From assembly GCA_943788115.1 (NCBI GenBank), contig CALSPA010000003.1:62001-126000 (forward strand): a stretch of 64,000 bases of DNA, given 5' to 3'. The DNA comes from an uncultured Flavobacteriales bacterium. GTDB lineage: Bacteria > Bacteroidota > Bacteroidia > Flavobacteriales_D > Parvicellaceae. Both the position numbers and the translations under genes were made by a program. Shown here piece by piece: positions 1 to 10,110 of this stretch (the first letter of the stretch is position 1; every line of letters begins with the position of its first letter). The notes under the pieces are model-generated. The model worked only from the letters and a program-made list of their open reading frames with translations. It made no database searches and had not been told where the DNA came from.

Positions 1-1
1 C

Positions 2-706
2 ATGTTTGTTGAGCGTAAAAATTATAATGGTGATTTTTTACCGGGTTTTAAAAAATGGGAATCTGATTACAACCCATCCTCTGTTGGGTTAAAATACATT
101 GACCACATGGTTGGGAATGTAGGCTGGGGAGAAATGAATACCTGGGTAAAATGGTATGAAGATGTAATGGGATTCGTAAACTTTTTATCTTTTGATGACA
201 AACAAATTCATACAGAATATTCTGCTCTAATGAGTAAAGTAATGAGTAATGGAAATGGAAGAATTAAATTCCCAATTAACGAACCCGCAGAAGGAAAAAA
301 ACGTTCTCAAATTGAAGAATATCTTGACTTTTACGAAGGTTCAGGTGTTCAACACATAGCAGTGGCAACAAATGACATTATAGGAACCATTACTGAAATG
401 AGGAAAAGAGGCATAGAGTTTTTAAGCACACCTCCTGATGAATATTACAAATCTGTTCCCATTAGATTAGAAGAGCACAATCATAAATTAATTGAAGACA
501 TTGAAGTTCTTAAAGGTCTAGGCATAATGATAGATGCAGATGAAGAAGGTTATTTGTTACAAATCTTCACAAAACCAGTTGAGGATCGACCAACACTTTT
601 CTTTGAAATCATTCAAAGGATGGGTGCTAGAGGCTTTGGAGCAGGAAATTTCAAAGCATTATTTGAATCTATAGAAAGAGAACAGCAAAAAAGAGGAACA
701 TTGTAA
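2..706 (+). CDS. hppD: 4-hydroxyphenylpyruvate dioxygenase, C-terminal part (5' end outside window)
   Basis: Converts 4-hydroxyphenylpyruvate to homogentisate in tyrosine catabolism; cytoplasmic non-haem Fe(II) enzyme of the vicinal oxygen chelate fold. The visible 234 residues hold the three expected metal ligands: His35 (YIDHMVGNV), His118 (GVQHIAVAT) and Glu202 (FFEIIQRMG), followed by the conserved GFGAGNFKALFESIE C-terminal helix. Family members are about 350-390 residues, so roughly a third is missing; the frame is open to the window edge and the ATG at 2 is internal, not the start. The stop codon is directly followed by the next gene's ATG (0 bp), which suggests one transcript with the tryptophan dioxygenase and paaABC genes downstream. 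Confidence 0.95.
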   Translation: MFVERKNYNGDFLPGFKKWESDYNPSSVGLKYIDHMVGNVGWGEMNTWVKWYEDVMGFVNFLSFDDKQIHTEYSALMSKVMSNGNGRIKFPINEPAEGKKRSQIEEYLDFYEGSGVQHIAVATNDIIGTITEMRKRGIEFLSTPPDEYYKSVPIRLEEHNHKLIEDIEVLKGLGIMIDADEEGYLLQIFTKPVEDRPTLFFEIIQRMGARGFGAGNFKALFESIEREQQKRGTL

Positions 707-1666
707 ATGCAGAAATTAATTGAAGAAATAGTTGCTAAACTTGAGAGTGAAGGGCAAAACCCTAAAACTCATTTTGAAGGAATGTTACACAGTAAACCAA
801 TGAATTATTGGGATTACATTCAGACAGAGCCCTTGTTAAATCTTCAAACTCAACGTACCAATCTTCCAGATGAGCTTATTTTTATAATGTATCATCAGAT
901 TAACGAGTTACTTTTTAAAATGATTCTCTGGGAAATAGAACAAGTTGCTTTTAACAAAGACTTAAATGCAACATTCTTTAGCTCCAGATTAGACCGTATA
1001 AGTCGCTATTTCGATTTGCTTTCTGGTTCTTTCAAAATAATGGGTGATGGTATGGAAGTGGAGCAATACATGAAGTTTAGAAACACATTAGCACCAGCTA
1101 GCGGATTTCAAAGTGCTCAATATAGAATGATTGAATTTGGTAGTACAGAGCTAATCAATCTAATAGATTTTAGATTTAGAGACTCTATTAATAGAAATAC
1201 TCCATTTAAACATGCATTTGATCACTTGTACTGGCAAGCTGCTGGGAAAAACCATCAAACCGGAGAGAAATCAACTTTAATTAACTTATTTGAAGATAAA
1301 TACATGGATACTTTCATTCGTTTTATGAAAGATTACAACACTAAAAATCTGTGGTCAACGTTTAAAAATCTGCCTGAAAAAGAAAGAAAAGATTTGAACT
1401 TGGTTAATTCTATGAGACATTATGATCATACAGTAAATGTATTGTGGGTAATGGAACATTTTAATGCCGCTGGAAAATATTTAGACAGCGGTAAAAAGTC
1501 TGCCCAAGCAACTGGAGGAAGTGATTGGAAGAAATACATGCACCCACAATATCAAAGAAGAGTTTTTTTCCCAGACTTGTGGACAAATCAGGAATTAAAA
1601 GATTGGGGTAAACAAAATCTAGAAAATCATAAAATACTCACTAAATTAGAGGGCATTAAAATTTAA
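707..1666 (+). CDS. Tryptophan 2,3-dioxygenase family protein
   Basis: Haem dioxygenase family that opens the indole ring of tryptophan to N-formylkynurenine. 319 residues. Family signatures are visible: the substrate-site region [15 protein letters not shown] near residues 60-74, the [17 protein letters not shown] block near 124-140, and a HYDHTVNV...ATGGSDW stretch near 238-274 in which His241 is the best candidate for the proximal haem ligand. The end of the protein (VFFPDLWT) is also family-like. It is divergent from the classical proteobacterial enzyme, as members beside hppD in Bacteroidota usually are, so tryptophan specificity is inferred. It starts immediately after hppD and ends 2 bp before paaA, so it is very probably co-transcribed. 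Confidence 0.88.
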   Translation: MQKLIEEIVAKLESEGQNPKTHFEGMLHSKPMNYWDYIQTEPLLNLQTQRTNLPDELIFIMYHQINELLFKMILWEIEQVAFNKDLNATFFSSRLDRISRYFDLLSGSFKIMGDGMEVEQYMKFRNTLAPASGFQSAQYRMIEFGSTELINLIDFRFRDSINRNTPFKHAFDHLYWQAAGKNHQTGEKSTLINLFEDKYMDTFIRFMKDYNTKNLWSTFKNLPEKERKDLNLVNSMRHYDHTVNVLWVMEHFNAAGKYLDSGKKSAQATGGSDWKKYMHPQYQRRVFFPDLWTNQELKDWGKQNLENHKILTKLEGIKI

Positions 1667-1668
1667 AC

Positions 1669-2613
1669 ATGATGGAAGACTCAAAAAAATTAGAAGAATT
1701 TCAAGCCAAGATAGATGCTGATGTTAAAATTGAGCCTAAAGACTGGATGCCAGAAAAATACCGTCAAAATTTAATCAGACAAATTTCTCAACATGCTCAT
1801 TCTGAAATTATTGGAATGCAGCCCGAAGGAAATTGGCTAACAAGGGCTCCAAGCTTAAGAAGTAAAAAAATTCTAATGGCTAAAATTCAAGATGAAGCAG
1901 GACACGGACTTTATCTCTATTGTGCTGCAGAAACTCTAGGTGTTAAACGAGAACAATTTCTCAAATGGCTTCATGATGGTGTCGCAAAATATTCAAGTGT
2001 CTTTAATTACCCAACATTATCTTGGGCAGACATAGGAGCAATTGGATGGCTTGTTGATGGTGCTGCTATAGTAAATCAAGTATCGTTACAAGGAACATCT
2101 TACGGACCATATTCTAGAGCTATGGTTAAAATATGTAAAGAAGAAAGTTTTCATCAAAGACAAGGTTATGAAATAATAGTCAATTTAGCCAACGGCACAA
2201 AAGAGCAAAAACAAATGGCTCAAGATGCTTTAGATAGGTGGTGGTGGCCATCTATAATGATGTTTGGCCCTCACGATGCAGATAGTGCTCATTCCAATCA
2301 ATCTTTAAAATGGAAAATTAAAAGAGAGTCAAACGATGAATTAAGACAACGCTACATAGACAAAACCATTCATCAGGGGGAACACTTAGGCTTAACATTT
2401 CCTGATGAAAATTTGAAATGGAACGATAAAACAAAACACTATGACTATAGCCCAATTGACTGGGACGAATTTTGGAATGTAGTCAAAGGAAATGGCCCAG
2501 GAAATAAAGCAAGGTTAGCTCACCATACAAAAGCACATAATGATGGTGCCTGGGTAAGAGAGGCCGCTATTGCTTTTCAAGAAAAACAAAAATTAAAATC
2601 TAAAATTGCCTAA
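1669..2613 (+). CDS. paaA: 1,2-phenylacetyl-CoA epoxidase, catalytic subunit PaaA
   Basis: Catalytic di-iron subunit of the multicomponent monooxygenase that epoxidises phenylacetyl-CoA, the entry step of aerobic phenylacetate breakdown (phenylalanine-derived). 314 residues, the usual family length. Di-iron ligands are in place: Glu46 (HSEIIGM), Glu76/His79 in [10 protein letters not shown], and Glu159/His162 in [10 protein letters not shown]. Two ATGs lie at 1669 and 1672; the first is used here. It is followed by paaB after 10 bp and paaC. It sits in the same run as hppD and the tryptophan dioxygenase gene, so genes for three aromatic amino acids are grouped. Confidence 0.96.
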   Translation: MMEDSKKLEEFQAKIDADVKIEPKDWMPEKYRQNLIRQISQHAHSEIIGMQPEGNWLTRAPSLRSKKILMAKIQDEAGHGLYLYCAAETLGVKREQFLKWLHDGVAKYSSVFNYPTLSWADIGAIGWLVDGAAIVNQVSLQGTSYGPYSRAMVKICKEESFHQRQGYEIIVNLANGTKEQKQMAQDALDRWWWPSIMMFGPHDADSAHSNQSLKWKIKRESNDELRQRYIDKTIHQGEHLGLTFPDENLKWNDKTKHYDYSPIDWDEFWNVVKGNGPGNKARLAHHTKAHNDGAWVREAAIAFQEKQKLKSKIA

Positions 2614-2623
2614 TTTTTAAATA

Positions 2624-2914
2624 ATGAGTAAAGATAATCAAGGAGATTTATGGGAAGTTTTTATTCAGCCTAAAGCTGGTAGACCACACAAGCATGTTGG
2701 AAGTTTACATGCCTACGACAAAGAAATGGCGATGAAGTCTGCTAGAGATCTTTATACTAGAAGACAAGAAGGTGTCGGGATTTGGATTGTAAAAGCAGAA
2801 GAAATTATTTCTAGTCAGGCAGCTGATGCAGAATCATTTTTCGACCCGGCAGATGACAAAATTTACAGACACCCCACTTTTTATGAACTTCCTGATGGTA
2901 TTAAACACATTTGA
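2624..2914 (+). CDS. paaB: 1,2-phenylacetyl-CoA epoxidase subunit PaaB
   Basis: Small structural subunit that bridges the PaaA-PaaC heterodimers of the phenylacetyl-CoA epoxidase. 96 residues, normal length. It shows the family opening WEVFIQPKAGRPHKHVGSLHA, the central RDLYTRRQEGVGIWIV stretch and the C-terminal YRHPTFYELPDGIKHI. It lies 10 bp after paaA and 2 bp before the paaC ATG, the canonical gene order. No catalytic residues are expected in this subunit. Confidence 0.96.
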   Translation: MSKDNQGDLWEVFIQPKAGRPHKHVGSLHAYDKEMAMKSARDLYTRRQEGVGIWIVKAEEIISSQAADAESFFDPADDKIYRHPTFYELPDGIKHI

Positions 2915-2916
2915 AA

Positions 2917-3672
2917 ATGAATAACAACCTGTTTACATACTGCTTAAGACTTGGGGATAACGGTTTAATTCTAAGTCATAGAATAGCTGAATATTGTAGT
3001 GCTGGGCCTCAACTAGAAGAAGATCTTGCAATAACAAATGTTGGGCTTGATCTATTGGGTCAAGCAGAAAGTTTTTTAAAATATGCAGCAGATATTAAGG
3101 GTGGAGGTACAACTGAAGATGATTTAGCTTTTAAAAGAAAAGAAAAAGAATATTTGTGTGTTCACTTAACTGAAATACCAAATATTGACTATGCCTATAT
3201 AATGGCTAGACAGTTCTTAATGGATGTCTATAATTATTACTTGTTTCAAAAATTAACAGCTAGTAAAGACACTGTTATAGCTGGAATTTCTGCAAAAGCC
3301 ATCAAAGAAATAACATATCATCTTAGCAGAAGTGCAGATTGGATAGTTCGATTGGGTCAAGGAACTGATGAAAGTCACCTTAGGATTCAAACAGCTTTTA
3401 ATGACTTATGGATGTTTACAGATGAATTGTTTGAAACAGATGAAATTGAAAAAGATTTAGCAAATAAAGGAATTGGAGTAGATTCTTCTAGTCTAAAAGA
3501 AGATTGGAAAAATAAAACAAAAGAAATCTTTTCTCAGGCTGGACTTCAAACACCTACAATTGAGAAACATTCATTAGCATATGGTAAATTTGGTTCTCAC
3601 ACCGAATATTTAGGATTCTTGCTTGCAGAAATGCAACACATACCACTTTTATATCCAGATGCAAAATGGTAA
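2917..3672 (+). CDS. paaC: 1,2-phenylacetyl-CoA epoxidase subunit PaaC
   Basis: Structural ferritin-like subunit that binds PaaA and is needed for activity. About 251 residues. Recognisable blocks are the N-terminal LGDNGLILSHRIAEYCSAGP, the LGLDLLGQAE-type helix (here NVGLDLLGQAESFL), the central HLSRSADWIVRLGQGTDESH and the C-terminal GKFGSHTEYLGFLLAEMQ. A TTG at 2911 is in frame and would overlap the paaB stop, but the ATG at 2917, two bases after that stop, is the likelier start. Its stop abuts the stop of the convergent glycosyltransferase gene with no spacer. The next genes normally expected, paaD and paaE, are not present here. Confidence 0.95.
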   Translation: MNNNLFTYCLRLGDNGLILSHRIAEYCSAGPQLEEDLAITNVGLDLLGQAESFLKYAADIKGGGTTEDDLAFKRKEKEYLCVHLTEIPNIDYAYIMARQFLMDVYNYYLFQKLTASKDTVIAGISAKAIKEITYHLSRSADWIVRLGQGTDESHLRIQTAFNDLWMFTDELFETDEIEKDLANKGIGVDSSSLKEDWKNKTKEIFSQAGLQTPTIEKHSLAYGKFGSHTEYLGFLLAEMQHIPLLYPDAKW

Positions 3673-4425
3673 TTACATTTTATCTTGAAGAATCTGTTTT
3701 AATTTAACGTATCTCATAAAAATCCCCATGCTAGATAAGGAGCATACGATTAAACCAGTTATTCCATCCAAAAAACCTAATCTAACAACATAGTCTCTAA
3801 AAAACCTAAACGCAGGTTTAAAAATAAAGTGGAATAAAGTTGGTTTTTGCCCTTTATCAAAATGATCTTTTGCACTCCAAGTTGAATACCTGTCCCATTT
3901 TTCAAGATAATGTGAAATGTCTTTAAATGTATAGTGAGATATTCTACTTTTCAACAAACCAACATTGCCATCACATATAATTTCTGCATGAACGTGCTTT
4001 TCTTCATACCTACATTTATCTCTTTTAAATAATCGAATTACTTTATCTCCTTGCCAACCAGAAAATCTAATTTTCTTTTGCATAAAAAAATTATCTCTTT
4101 TTATCCAATATGCCTCATCTTTTAAATCGCTTTTTAAAAGCTCTTCAATCTCGATTTTCAAATTCCCTGTTACTCTTTCATCAGCATCTAAAAGAAAAAT
4201 CCAATTGTATTTAGCTTGAGGAATAGTCCAATTTTTTTGAGCTGCTGAATTGCCATATTCTCTTTGTAATAATCGCACCCCCTTATCATTGGCAATTTTC
4301 ACAGTTTCATCTGTGCTAAATGAATCAACAACGATGATTTCATCTGCCCAAGAAACAGAGTCTATAGCTGCTCCAATGTTATGTTGTTCATTGAAAGTTG
4401 GAATAATAGCTGTAATCTTTTCCAT
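3673..4425 (-). CDS. Glycosyltransferase family 2, WaaE/KdtX-like
   Basis: Predicted cytoplasmic-face glycosyltransferase of the GT-A fold, resembling the enzymes that add a sugar to the LPS inner core (WaaE/KdtX type); the acceptor is not identifiable. The N-terminal ITAIIPTFNEQHNI, the EIIVVDSFSTDET block and a DAD nucleotide-metal motif at residues 80-82 are typical. The C-terminal part has an amphipathic and hydrophobic stretch (FFRDYVVRLGFLDG...) that may contact the membrane. A TTG at 4446 is in frame, but it lies within the predicted promoter, so the ATG at 4425 (250 residues) is preferred. It is transcribed divergently from the nitroreductase gene and ends tail to tail against paaC with no gap. 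Confidence 0.85.
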   Translation of the reverse strand: MEKITAIIPTFNEQHNIGAAIDSVSWADEIIVVDSFSTDETVKIANDKGVRLLQREYGNSAAQKNWTIPQAKYNWIFLLDADERVTGNLKIEIEELLKSDLKDEAYWIKRDNFFMQKKIRFSGWQGDKVIRLFKRDKCRYEEKHVHAEIICDGNVGLLKSRISHYTFKDISHYLEKWDRYSTWSAKDHFDKGQKPTLFHFIFKPAFRFFRDYVVRLGFLDGITGLIVCSLSSMGIFMRYVKLKQILQDKM

Positions 4426-4439
4426 TAGATTAATTAAAG

Positions 4440-4471
4440 TTGTCAAACAAAGGTATCATTTTATAATTTTG
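4440..4471 (+). promoter_or_regulatory. Predicted promoter of the nitroreductase gene
   Basis: A TTG at 4440-4442 is followed after 21 bp by TAATTTTG at 4464-4471, matching the -33/-7 pattern of Bacteroidota housekeeping promoters. The expected transcript would have a leader of about 20 nt before the ATG at 4497. It overlaps the minus-strand box at 4448-4455, so the two divergent genes share one short control region. Confidence 0.5.
4448..4455 (-). promoter_or_regulatory. Candidate -7 box for the glycosyltransferase gene
   Basis: Read on the minus strand this is TACCTTTG, matching the Bacteroidota -7 consensus TAnnTTTG. A start about 4 nt downstream would give a leader of about 20 nt before the ATG at 4425. 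No convincing TTG lies at the -33 distance. It overlaps the divergent promoter of the nitroreductase gene. Confidence 0.4.
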
Positions 4472-4496
4472 TGGTGAAAATAATAGTTGCTCTAAA

Positions 4497-5081
4497 ATGA
4501 AATATAATTTAAGTGAGATCATTGAGGTTATTAAAAACAGAAGAACGATTTATCCGGAAAATTTTACTGGTAGAGTAGTTCAAAAGGAAGTAATTGAAAA
4601 GCTATTATCTTCCGCTATTTGGGCACCAACTCACGGGAAAACACAACCCTGGCGATTCAAAGTCTTTCAGGATAATGGAAGACTTACATTAAGTGATCAG
4701 TTAGGTGAAACATATAAAGAGAATTACACAGGAGATTCTTTTAATGAATTTAAATACAAAAAAATTAAAAACAGACCTCTAATTTCATCTGTTGTAATAG
4801 CTGTATGTATGAAAAGAGATGTCACTAAAAAGATTCCTGAAATTGAAGAAATTGAAGCTGTTGCATGTGCTGTTCAAAACATGATGTTAACAGCTACAGC
4901 TTATGGAATTGGCTCATTTTGGTCTACACCAAAATTACTAGATAAGCCAGAAATGAAAGATTTTTTCCAACTTGAACAAGATGATAAATGCTTAGGTCTT
5001 TTATATTTTGGATACACCAATGAAAAGTGGCCTTCTGGCCAAAGAAAACCTATTGAATATGTTACTGAATGGATAAATTAA
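4497..5081 (+). CDS. Nitroreductase family protein (FMN oxidoreductase)
   Basis: Predicted FMN-dependent NAD(P)H oxidoreductase of the nitroreductase fold, closest in look to the short YdjA-like group; the physiological substrate is unknown. 194 residues. The N-terminal IKNRRTIYPENF carries the phosphate-binding Arg pair, SAIWAPTHGKTQPWRF is the usual flavin-site block, and the YGIGSFWSTP and LGLLYFGYT stretches are family-like. It has its own predicted promoter and is followed after 4 bp by a small membrane protein gene. Confidence 0.9.
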   Translation: MKYNLSEIIEVIKNRRTIYPENFTGRVVQKEVIEKLLSSAIWAPTHGKTQPWRFKVFQDNGRLTLSDQLGETYKENYTGDSFNEFKYKKIKNRPLISSVVIAVCMKRDVTKKIPEIEEIEAVACAVQNMMLTATAYGIGSFWSTPKLLDKPEMKDFFQLEQDDKCLGLLYFGYTNEKWPSGQRKPIEYVTEWIN

Positions 5082-5085
5082 TAAA

Positions 5086-5445
5086 ATGGCATTAGATGAC
5101 ATGAATGAAGGGTTCTTACAGGTTACTAATCATAAAGAACACCCAACAAATAAAGCCTACAAAGTTTTTTTCTTTTATTCTGAAGAAGAGTCCTCTTTTT
5201 TTGAAACACAATTAAAAACAAACGAAATAAAATATGAGTGTGGAAAAGAAGAAACCCGTAAAGGAACCGTTTATTTATTTGGAATAAGAAAAACAGATCT
5301 CACTACTGTTGGGAAACTAAATTATACAACTCTAGGGAAATTTAGAAAACCATTATTTGTAAATAATAAATTAAAATATTTAATAGTTGGACTAGGAATC
5401 TTTATATTATTGATTGTATTAATTTCATATTTAATGAATCAATAA
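5086..5445 (+). CDS. Small protein with C-terminal membrane helix, function unknown
   Basis: 119 residues; no family recognised. The first 90 residues look like a compact soluble alpha/beta domain (KVFFFYSEEESSFFETQL, then GTVYLFGIRK), reminiscent of small domains that read out charged ligands, but that is only a resemblance. One transmembrane helix follows near residues 96-116 (KYLIVGLGIFILLIVLISYL) with three residues after it, so it is probably tail-anchored with the domain in the cytoplasm. It starts 4 bp after the nitroreductase gene and precedes an outer-membrane barrel gene by 30 bp, so it may belong to the same transcript. Confidence 0.7.
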   Translation: MALDDMNEGFLQVTNHKEHPTNKAYKVFFFYSEEESSFFETQLKTNEIKYECGKEETRKGTVYLFGIRKTDLTTVGKLNYTTLGKFRKPLFVNNKLKYLIVGLGIFILLIVLISYLMNQ

Positions 5446-5475
5446 CATTTAATTTGACATTTCGTTTACTAAAAA

Positions 5476-6225
5476 ATGCTTGAACTAAAATTAAATAGCT
5501 TTTTCAAATTTGGTTTAACACCTTGTTTAATTATTTGTTTAACAACAAACATTATTGCTCAACAAGGGATTACAACAATTGGATTACAGGTGAAACCAAT
5601 TATACCCATTAGTTATTTCGGAGCTGGGCCTATTTCTGTTTCAATTGAAGATACAGCATCAATCGATGTTTCATCAAAGCTAGGTTATTGTTTTGGAATG
5701 GTAATTAGGCACGGTTTTACAAAATCATTTTCTATAGAAACCGGAATAAATTATACAGAAAGGAATTACAATTTAATAGGAAGTTCTAATTTTGAAAATT
5801 CTCAAGATAATGCTGACTTTGGGTTTGTTAGCTATGAAATACCTGTTCAAGGATTAATCTATATAAGATTAGACAAGCAATTATATATGAATGCTTCAGT
5901 TGGGCTTGGAATAAACTTTTACGCATCTGATGTTGCAAGTAAAGGAGAGAACTTTTTCATTGATCATTACTCTGAAAGGGCGAGATGGGTGAACTTTTCG
6001 TTCCACTCAAATCTAGGCTTAGAATACAGAACTAAAGAAAAAGGTTATTTCTATTTAGGAGCTTCATTGAACACCCCATTTAATGAGATTACAGCAACTC
6101 GACTGAAATATTATTACGAGAATAATAATAGCGTGAATTTTGATCCTATTTTTCTAAATGGCAATTACTTAACCTTAGATTTAAGATACTTTTTACCCGC
6201 TAATGAGAAAAAGAAAAAAGATTAA
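5476..6225 (+). CDS. Outer-membrane beta-barrel protein (PorT-like)
   Basis: 249 residues with an N-terminal signal peptide ending near residue 28 (TNIIAQQG) and alternating beta-strand pattern to a terminal aromatic-rich strand ([11 protein letters not shown]). Internal strands such as [26 protein letters not shown] resemble the Bacteroidota outer-membrane beta-barrel family that includes PorT-like proteins. No specific function can be assigned. The stop codon overlaps the infB stop on the other strand: the four bases TTAA at 6222-6225 supply TAA to both genes. Confidence 0.78.
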   Translation: MLELKLNSFFKFGLTPCLIICLTTNIIAQQGITTIGLQVKPIIPISYFGAGPISVSIEDTASIDVSSKLGYCFGMVIRHGFTKSFSIETGINYTERNYNLIGSSNFENSQDNADFGFVSYEIPVQGLIYIRLDKQLYMNASVGLGINFYASDVASKGENFFIDHYSERARWVNFSFHSNLGLEYRTKEKGYFYLGASLNTPFNEITATRLKYYYENNNSVNFDPIFLNGNYLTLDLRYFLPANEKKKKD

Positions 6226-8831
6226 AGCTTTTTAGCTACCTCAACTTCTTCAAACGCCTCTACAACATCTCCAACTTTGATATCGTTATACTTATCAATG
6301 TTCAATCCACATTCATAATTTTTCGCAACTTCCTTAACATCGTCTTTGAATCTTTTAAGAGACCCTAAAGCGCCTGTATAAACAACTATTCCATCACGAA
6401 TAATTCGAACATTATTATTTCTGTTTATTTTCCCTTCTGTAACATAACAACCAGCAATAGTCCCCACTTTAGTTATTTTAAAAGTTTCTCTTATTTCTGC
6501 AGTACCAACTATTTCTTCTTTGAAATCTGGGGAAAGCATACCTTCCATGGCTTCTTTAATCTCATCAATAGCCTTATAAATAACAGAATAAAGTCTAATG
6601 TCAATTTCTTCTTTTTCTGCAATCTTTCTTGCTCCGGCAGAAGGTCTTACTTGAAATCCAATTACAATTGCATCAGATGCTGATGCTAAAAGAATATCTG
6701 ACTCTGTTATTTGACCAACTCCTTTGTGTATAACATTTATTTGAATAGACTCATGAGATAGTTTTAACAATGAATCTGAAAGCGCTTCAATTGAACCATC
6801 AACATCACCCTTAACAATGATGTTAAGCTCTTGAAAATCACCAAGGGCAATTCTACGACCAATCTCATCAAGTGTAATGTGTTTAGTTGTTCTTAAGCCT
6901 TGTTCTCTTTGAAGTTGTTGTCGTTTAGAGGCGATTTGCTTAATCTCTCTTTCATCTTTCATTACATTAAATGAATCTCCCGCACTTGCAGCTCCATTCA
7001 TTCCCAAAACTGAAACTGGTTTTGAGGGACCAGCTTCATTGACTTCACGACCATATTCATCATGAAGGGCTTTAATTTTACCAAACTCTTTACCTGCTAA
7101 AAGAGAGTCTCCTACTCTTAAATTTCCATATTGAACAAGTAATGTTGTAACATAACCTCTTCCTTTATCCAAAGAAGCTTCAATCACTGTTCCAACAGCT
7201 TTAACTTTTGGATCTGCTTTTAGCTCTAATAATTCTGCCTCAAGCAAAACTTTTTCTAATAGCTCTTCAATACCATCACCAGATTTTGCAGAAATTTCTT
7301 GACATTGATATTTACCTCCCCAATCTTCAACTAAAATATTCATTGCCGACAATTCTTCTTTAAGTTTGTCTGGATTAGCACTTGGCCTATCACATTTATT
7401 TAATGCAAAAACCATAGGGACACCAGCTGCTTGAGCGTGATTAATTGCTTCTTTTGTCTGAGGCATCACACGATCATCTGCTGCAATAATAATGATTGCG
7501 ACATCTGTCACCTGAGCTCCACGAGCACGCATAGCTGTAAAAGCTTCGTGACCAGGTGTATCTAAAAATGTAATTTGTTTATCATCATGCGAAACAGAAT
7601 AAGCACCAATATGCTGAGTAATTCCACCTGCTTCACCTGCTGTAACCTCTGCTTTTCTTATGTAATCTAATAAAGATGTCTTTCCATGATCAACATGTCC
7701 CATAACAGTAACGATTGGAGGTCTAGCAATCATTTCTTCAGGGTTTTGCTCATCTTCGATAACAGAATCGGTAAGATCTGAACTAACAAACTCAACCTCA
7801 AAACCATATTCCTCAGCAACCATAGTCAAAGTTTCAGCATCAAGACGTTGATTTATAGATGCAAAAATCCCAATTGACATAAGTGTTCCGATAACATCAT
7901 TTGGTGATTTATCCATCATGTTACCTAACTCTGAAACGGTAACAAATTCTGTAAGCTTTAATGTGTTTTTATCTTGTTCTGCTTTAATGTTTTCTTCTTC
8001 AATTCTTTCAGAAACAGCTTGTCTTTTATCTCTTCTGTTCTTTGAACCCTTAGACTTCCCTTTATTACTAAGTCTAGCTAGTGTGTCTCTAATTTCTTTT
8101 TGAATTTCATCTTCAGAAACTTCTGCCTTTTGGTGCTTTTTTGAAGTTCTATGCTCTTGAATAGCTTTCTTACCTGCCTTTTCAACATTTACTTTCTTAA
8201 TCCTTTTACGCTTTCGCTTATTTGGATCATCCGCATCTGACTTCTTAGCTGGAGTCTTTACTTTTTCCTTAGGTAATTCTATTTTACCTAAAACTGTTGG
8301 TCCTGTTAATTTCTTAGCTTCAGCTTTAATTGTAACAACTTCATTCTTATCGGAAACAGGGGGTGTGACTTTTTTATCAAGCTTTTCTGCAGGAGCTTCT
8401 GTTTTCTTTTCTACGGGTTTTTCAACTTCCTGAACAGGTTCTTCTTTCACCTCTTCTTTTTTAATCTTTTTCACAGGATTAATATCAATTTTACCTAAAA
8501 CTGATGGTCCTGTTAATTTCTCTGCCGAAGCTTTAATCACCTTTGGTGGTTCAACAACTTCTGGCTTTTTCTCTTCCTTCGCCTCCTCTTGTTCTCTTTT
8601 AATAGAGATGACTTTCATTTCATCACGCTCCATCTGAATCTCATTGGCTTTTTCTTTCTCAAACTTTTCACTTTGAAATTCTTTAAGAAGAATCAAATAT
8701 AGATCCTCACCAATTTTAGTGTTAGGATTAGAACCAATATCTTCACCAATAGAATTAAGGTGATCAACTATTGTTGAAATACCAACATTTAACTCTTTCG
8801 CAACCTTGCTTAGTCTTTTTACTCCAGCCAT
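6222..8831 (-). CDS. infB: Translation initiation factor IF-2
   Basis: GTPase that recruits initiator tRNA to the 30S subunit and promotes subunit joining. 869 residues. An IF2 N-terminal winged-helix-like domain (residues 1-50) is followed by a Lys/Glu-rich linker. The linker holds two copies of the KLTGP(S/T)VLGKI motif near 105-115 and 174-184, a feature of Bacteroidota IF-2. A second IF2_N domain lies near 290-350. The G domain has GHVDHGKT at 378-385, DTPGH at 424-428 and NKCD at 478-481, followed by the usual beta-barrel and C-terminal domains. It is the last gene of the rimP-nusA-infB operon, 37 bp after nusA, and its stop overlaps that of the convergent barrel gene. Confidence 0.98.
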   Translation of the reverse strand: MAGVKRLSKVAKELNVGISTIVDHLNSIGEDIGSNPNTKIGEDLYLILLKEFQSEKFEKEKANEIQMERDEMKVISIKREQEEAKEEKKPEVVEPPKVIKASAEKLTGPSVLGKIDINPVKKIKKEEVKEEPVQEVEKPVEKKTEAPAEKLDKKVTPPVSDKNEVVTIKAEAKKLTGPTVLGKIELPKEKVKTPAKKSDADDPNKRKRKRIKKVNVEKAGKKAIQEHRTSKKHQKAEVSEDEIQKEIRDTLARLSNKGKSKGSKNRRDKRQAVSERIEEENIKAEQDKNTLKLTEFVTVSELGNMMDKSPNDVIGTLMSIGIFASINQRLDAETLTMVAEEYGFEVEFVSSDLTDSVIEDEQNPEEMIARPPIVTVMGHVDHGKTSLLDYIRKAEVTAGEAGGITQHIGAYSVSHDDKQITFLDTPGHEAFTAMRARGAQVTDVAIIIIAADDRVMPQTKEAINHAQAAGVPMVFALNKCDRPSANPDKLKEELSAMNILVEDWGGKYQCQEISAKSGDGIEELLEKVLLEAELLELKADPKVKAVGTVIEASLDKGRGYVTTLLVQYGNLRVGDSLLAGKEFGKIKALHDEYGREVNEAGPSKPVSVLGMNGAASAGDSFNVMKDEREIKQIASKRQQLQREQGLRTTKHITLDEIGRRIALGDFQELNIIVKGDVDGSIEALSDSLLKLSHESIQINVIHKGVGQITESDILLASASDAIVIGFQVRPSAGARKIAEKEEIDIRLYSVIYKAIDEIKEAMEGMLSPDFKEEIVGTAEIRETFKITKVGTIAGCYVTEGKINRNNNVRIIRDGIVVYTGALGSLKRFKDDVKEVAKNYECGLNIDKYNDIKVGDVVEAFEEVEVAKKL

Positions 8832-8868
8832 TATTAATTTTTAAATGAAAAAATGAAAAAATTCATTT

Positions 8869-10101
8869 TTACTCAAATTCCGATTTTAATATTTTTAATA
8901 CCTCATCAATAGTTTCAGTTTCCAAATCTGTTCTTTTCACTAAATCAGTTTTAGAGATTTCAAGAACACTTCTCGCTGAATCACATCCGATAGATTTTAG
9001 CTGATCTAAAATCCAACCATCAATTTCATCAACAAATTCATCTAAATCTACATCATCAATATCTTCAGAACCTTCTCTATAGACATCAATTTCATATTCA
9101 GTAAGCTTAGAAGCTAATTTGATGTTATGCCCTCCTTTACCAATAGCAAGTGAAACTTGATCTGGCTTTAAAAACACTTCAACCCTAGAATCGTCTTTAA
9201 TTACCATGTTGGTAATTTTTGCAGGACTAAGAGCTCTTTGTATAAGTAATTGAGAATTAGCTGTCCAGTTAATAACATCAATATTCTCATTTCTTAATTC
9301 TCTAACAATACCATGAATTCTTGAGCCTTTCATTCCTACACAAGCTCCAACAGGATCGATTCTATCATCATAAGATTCTACGGCTACTTTTGCTCTTTCA
9401 CCTGGTTCTCTAACTATTTTTTTAATGGTAATCAAACCATCAAATACTTCTGGAACTTCTAATTCAAATAATCTTTCTAAAAACTCAGGAGCTGTTCTAG
9501 AAAGAACAATAATTGGATTATTGTTTCTTAAATCAACTTTAGAAACAACAGCTCTAATAGTATCCCCTTTCCTGAAATAATCAGAAGGGATTTGTTCAGA
9601 CTTAGGCATGATTAACTCATTTCCATCATCATCTAAAATTAAAATCTCTCTTTTCCATATTTGGTAAACCTCACCAGTAATAATATCTCCAACTCTTTCT
9701 TTGTATTTGTTGTAAACATTGTCTTTCTCAAGTTCCATTAATCTAGCTTGAAGGTTTTGTTTTAAAGAAAGAATATTTCTTCTTCCAAAATCTTTCACTT
9801 TTATTTCTTGAGAAACCTCTTCACCAACCTCAAAATCTGGTTCTATTTTTAATGCTTCAGAAAGTGCAATCTGAATGGCTTCATCTTCAACCTCATTATC
9901 TGGAACAATTTCTCTATTTAGCCATATTTCCAAATCTCCTTTATCAGGGTTAACTATGACATCAACATTTTCATCAGTCCCATATTTTCTCTTTAAAGTA
10001 GAACGAAAAACGTCTTCAACAATTCTCATCATTGTACCTCTGTCAATATTTTTCATTTCCTTAAATTCAGAAAACGATTCTATTAAATCTACTGCATTCA
10101 T
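8869..10101 (-). CDS. nusA: Transcription termination/antitermination factor NusA
   Basis: RNA polymerase-associated factor affecting pausing, termination and antitermination. 410 residues, a normal length for the phylum. It shows the N-terminal NusA domain (residues 1-130, with VEDVFRSTLKRKYG), an S1 domain (about 135-200, GDIITGEVYQIWKRE), two KH domains (about 230-345, with DPVGACVGMKGSRIHGIVREL and VSLAIGKGGHNIKLA), and a short helix-hairpin-helix-like C-terminal region. It lacks the long acidic repeats of the proteobacterial protein. It sits 9 bp after rimP and 37 bp before infB. Confidence 0.98.
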   Translation of the reverse strand: MNAVDLIESFSEFKEMKNIDRGTMMRIVEDVFRSTLKRKYGTDENVDVIVNPDKGDLEIWLNREIVPDNEVEDEAIQIALSEALKIEPDFEVGEEVSQEIKVKDFGRRNILSLKQNLQARLMELEKDNVYNKYKERVGDIITGEVYQIWKREILILDDDGNELIMPKSEQIPSDYFRKGDTIRAVVSKVDLRNNNPIIVLSRTAPEFLERLFELEVPEVFDGLITIKKIVREPGERAKVAVESYDDRIDPVGACVGMKGSRIHGIVRELRNENIDVINWTANSQLLIQRALSPAKITNMVIKDDSRVEVFLKPDQVSLAIGKGGHNIKLASKLTEYEIDVYREGSEDIDDVDLDEFVDEIDGWILDQLKSIGCDSARSVLEISKTDLVKRTDLETETIDEVLKILKSEFE

Positions 10102-10110
10102 ATTAAATTA

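Noticed and set aside
7918-8103. ORF opposite infB (61 residues), like many other antisense ORFs opposite real genes
   Set aside because: It lies entirely inside a clearly coding gene on the other strand, has low-complexity composition mirroring that gene and no family resemblance.
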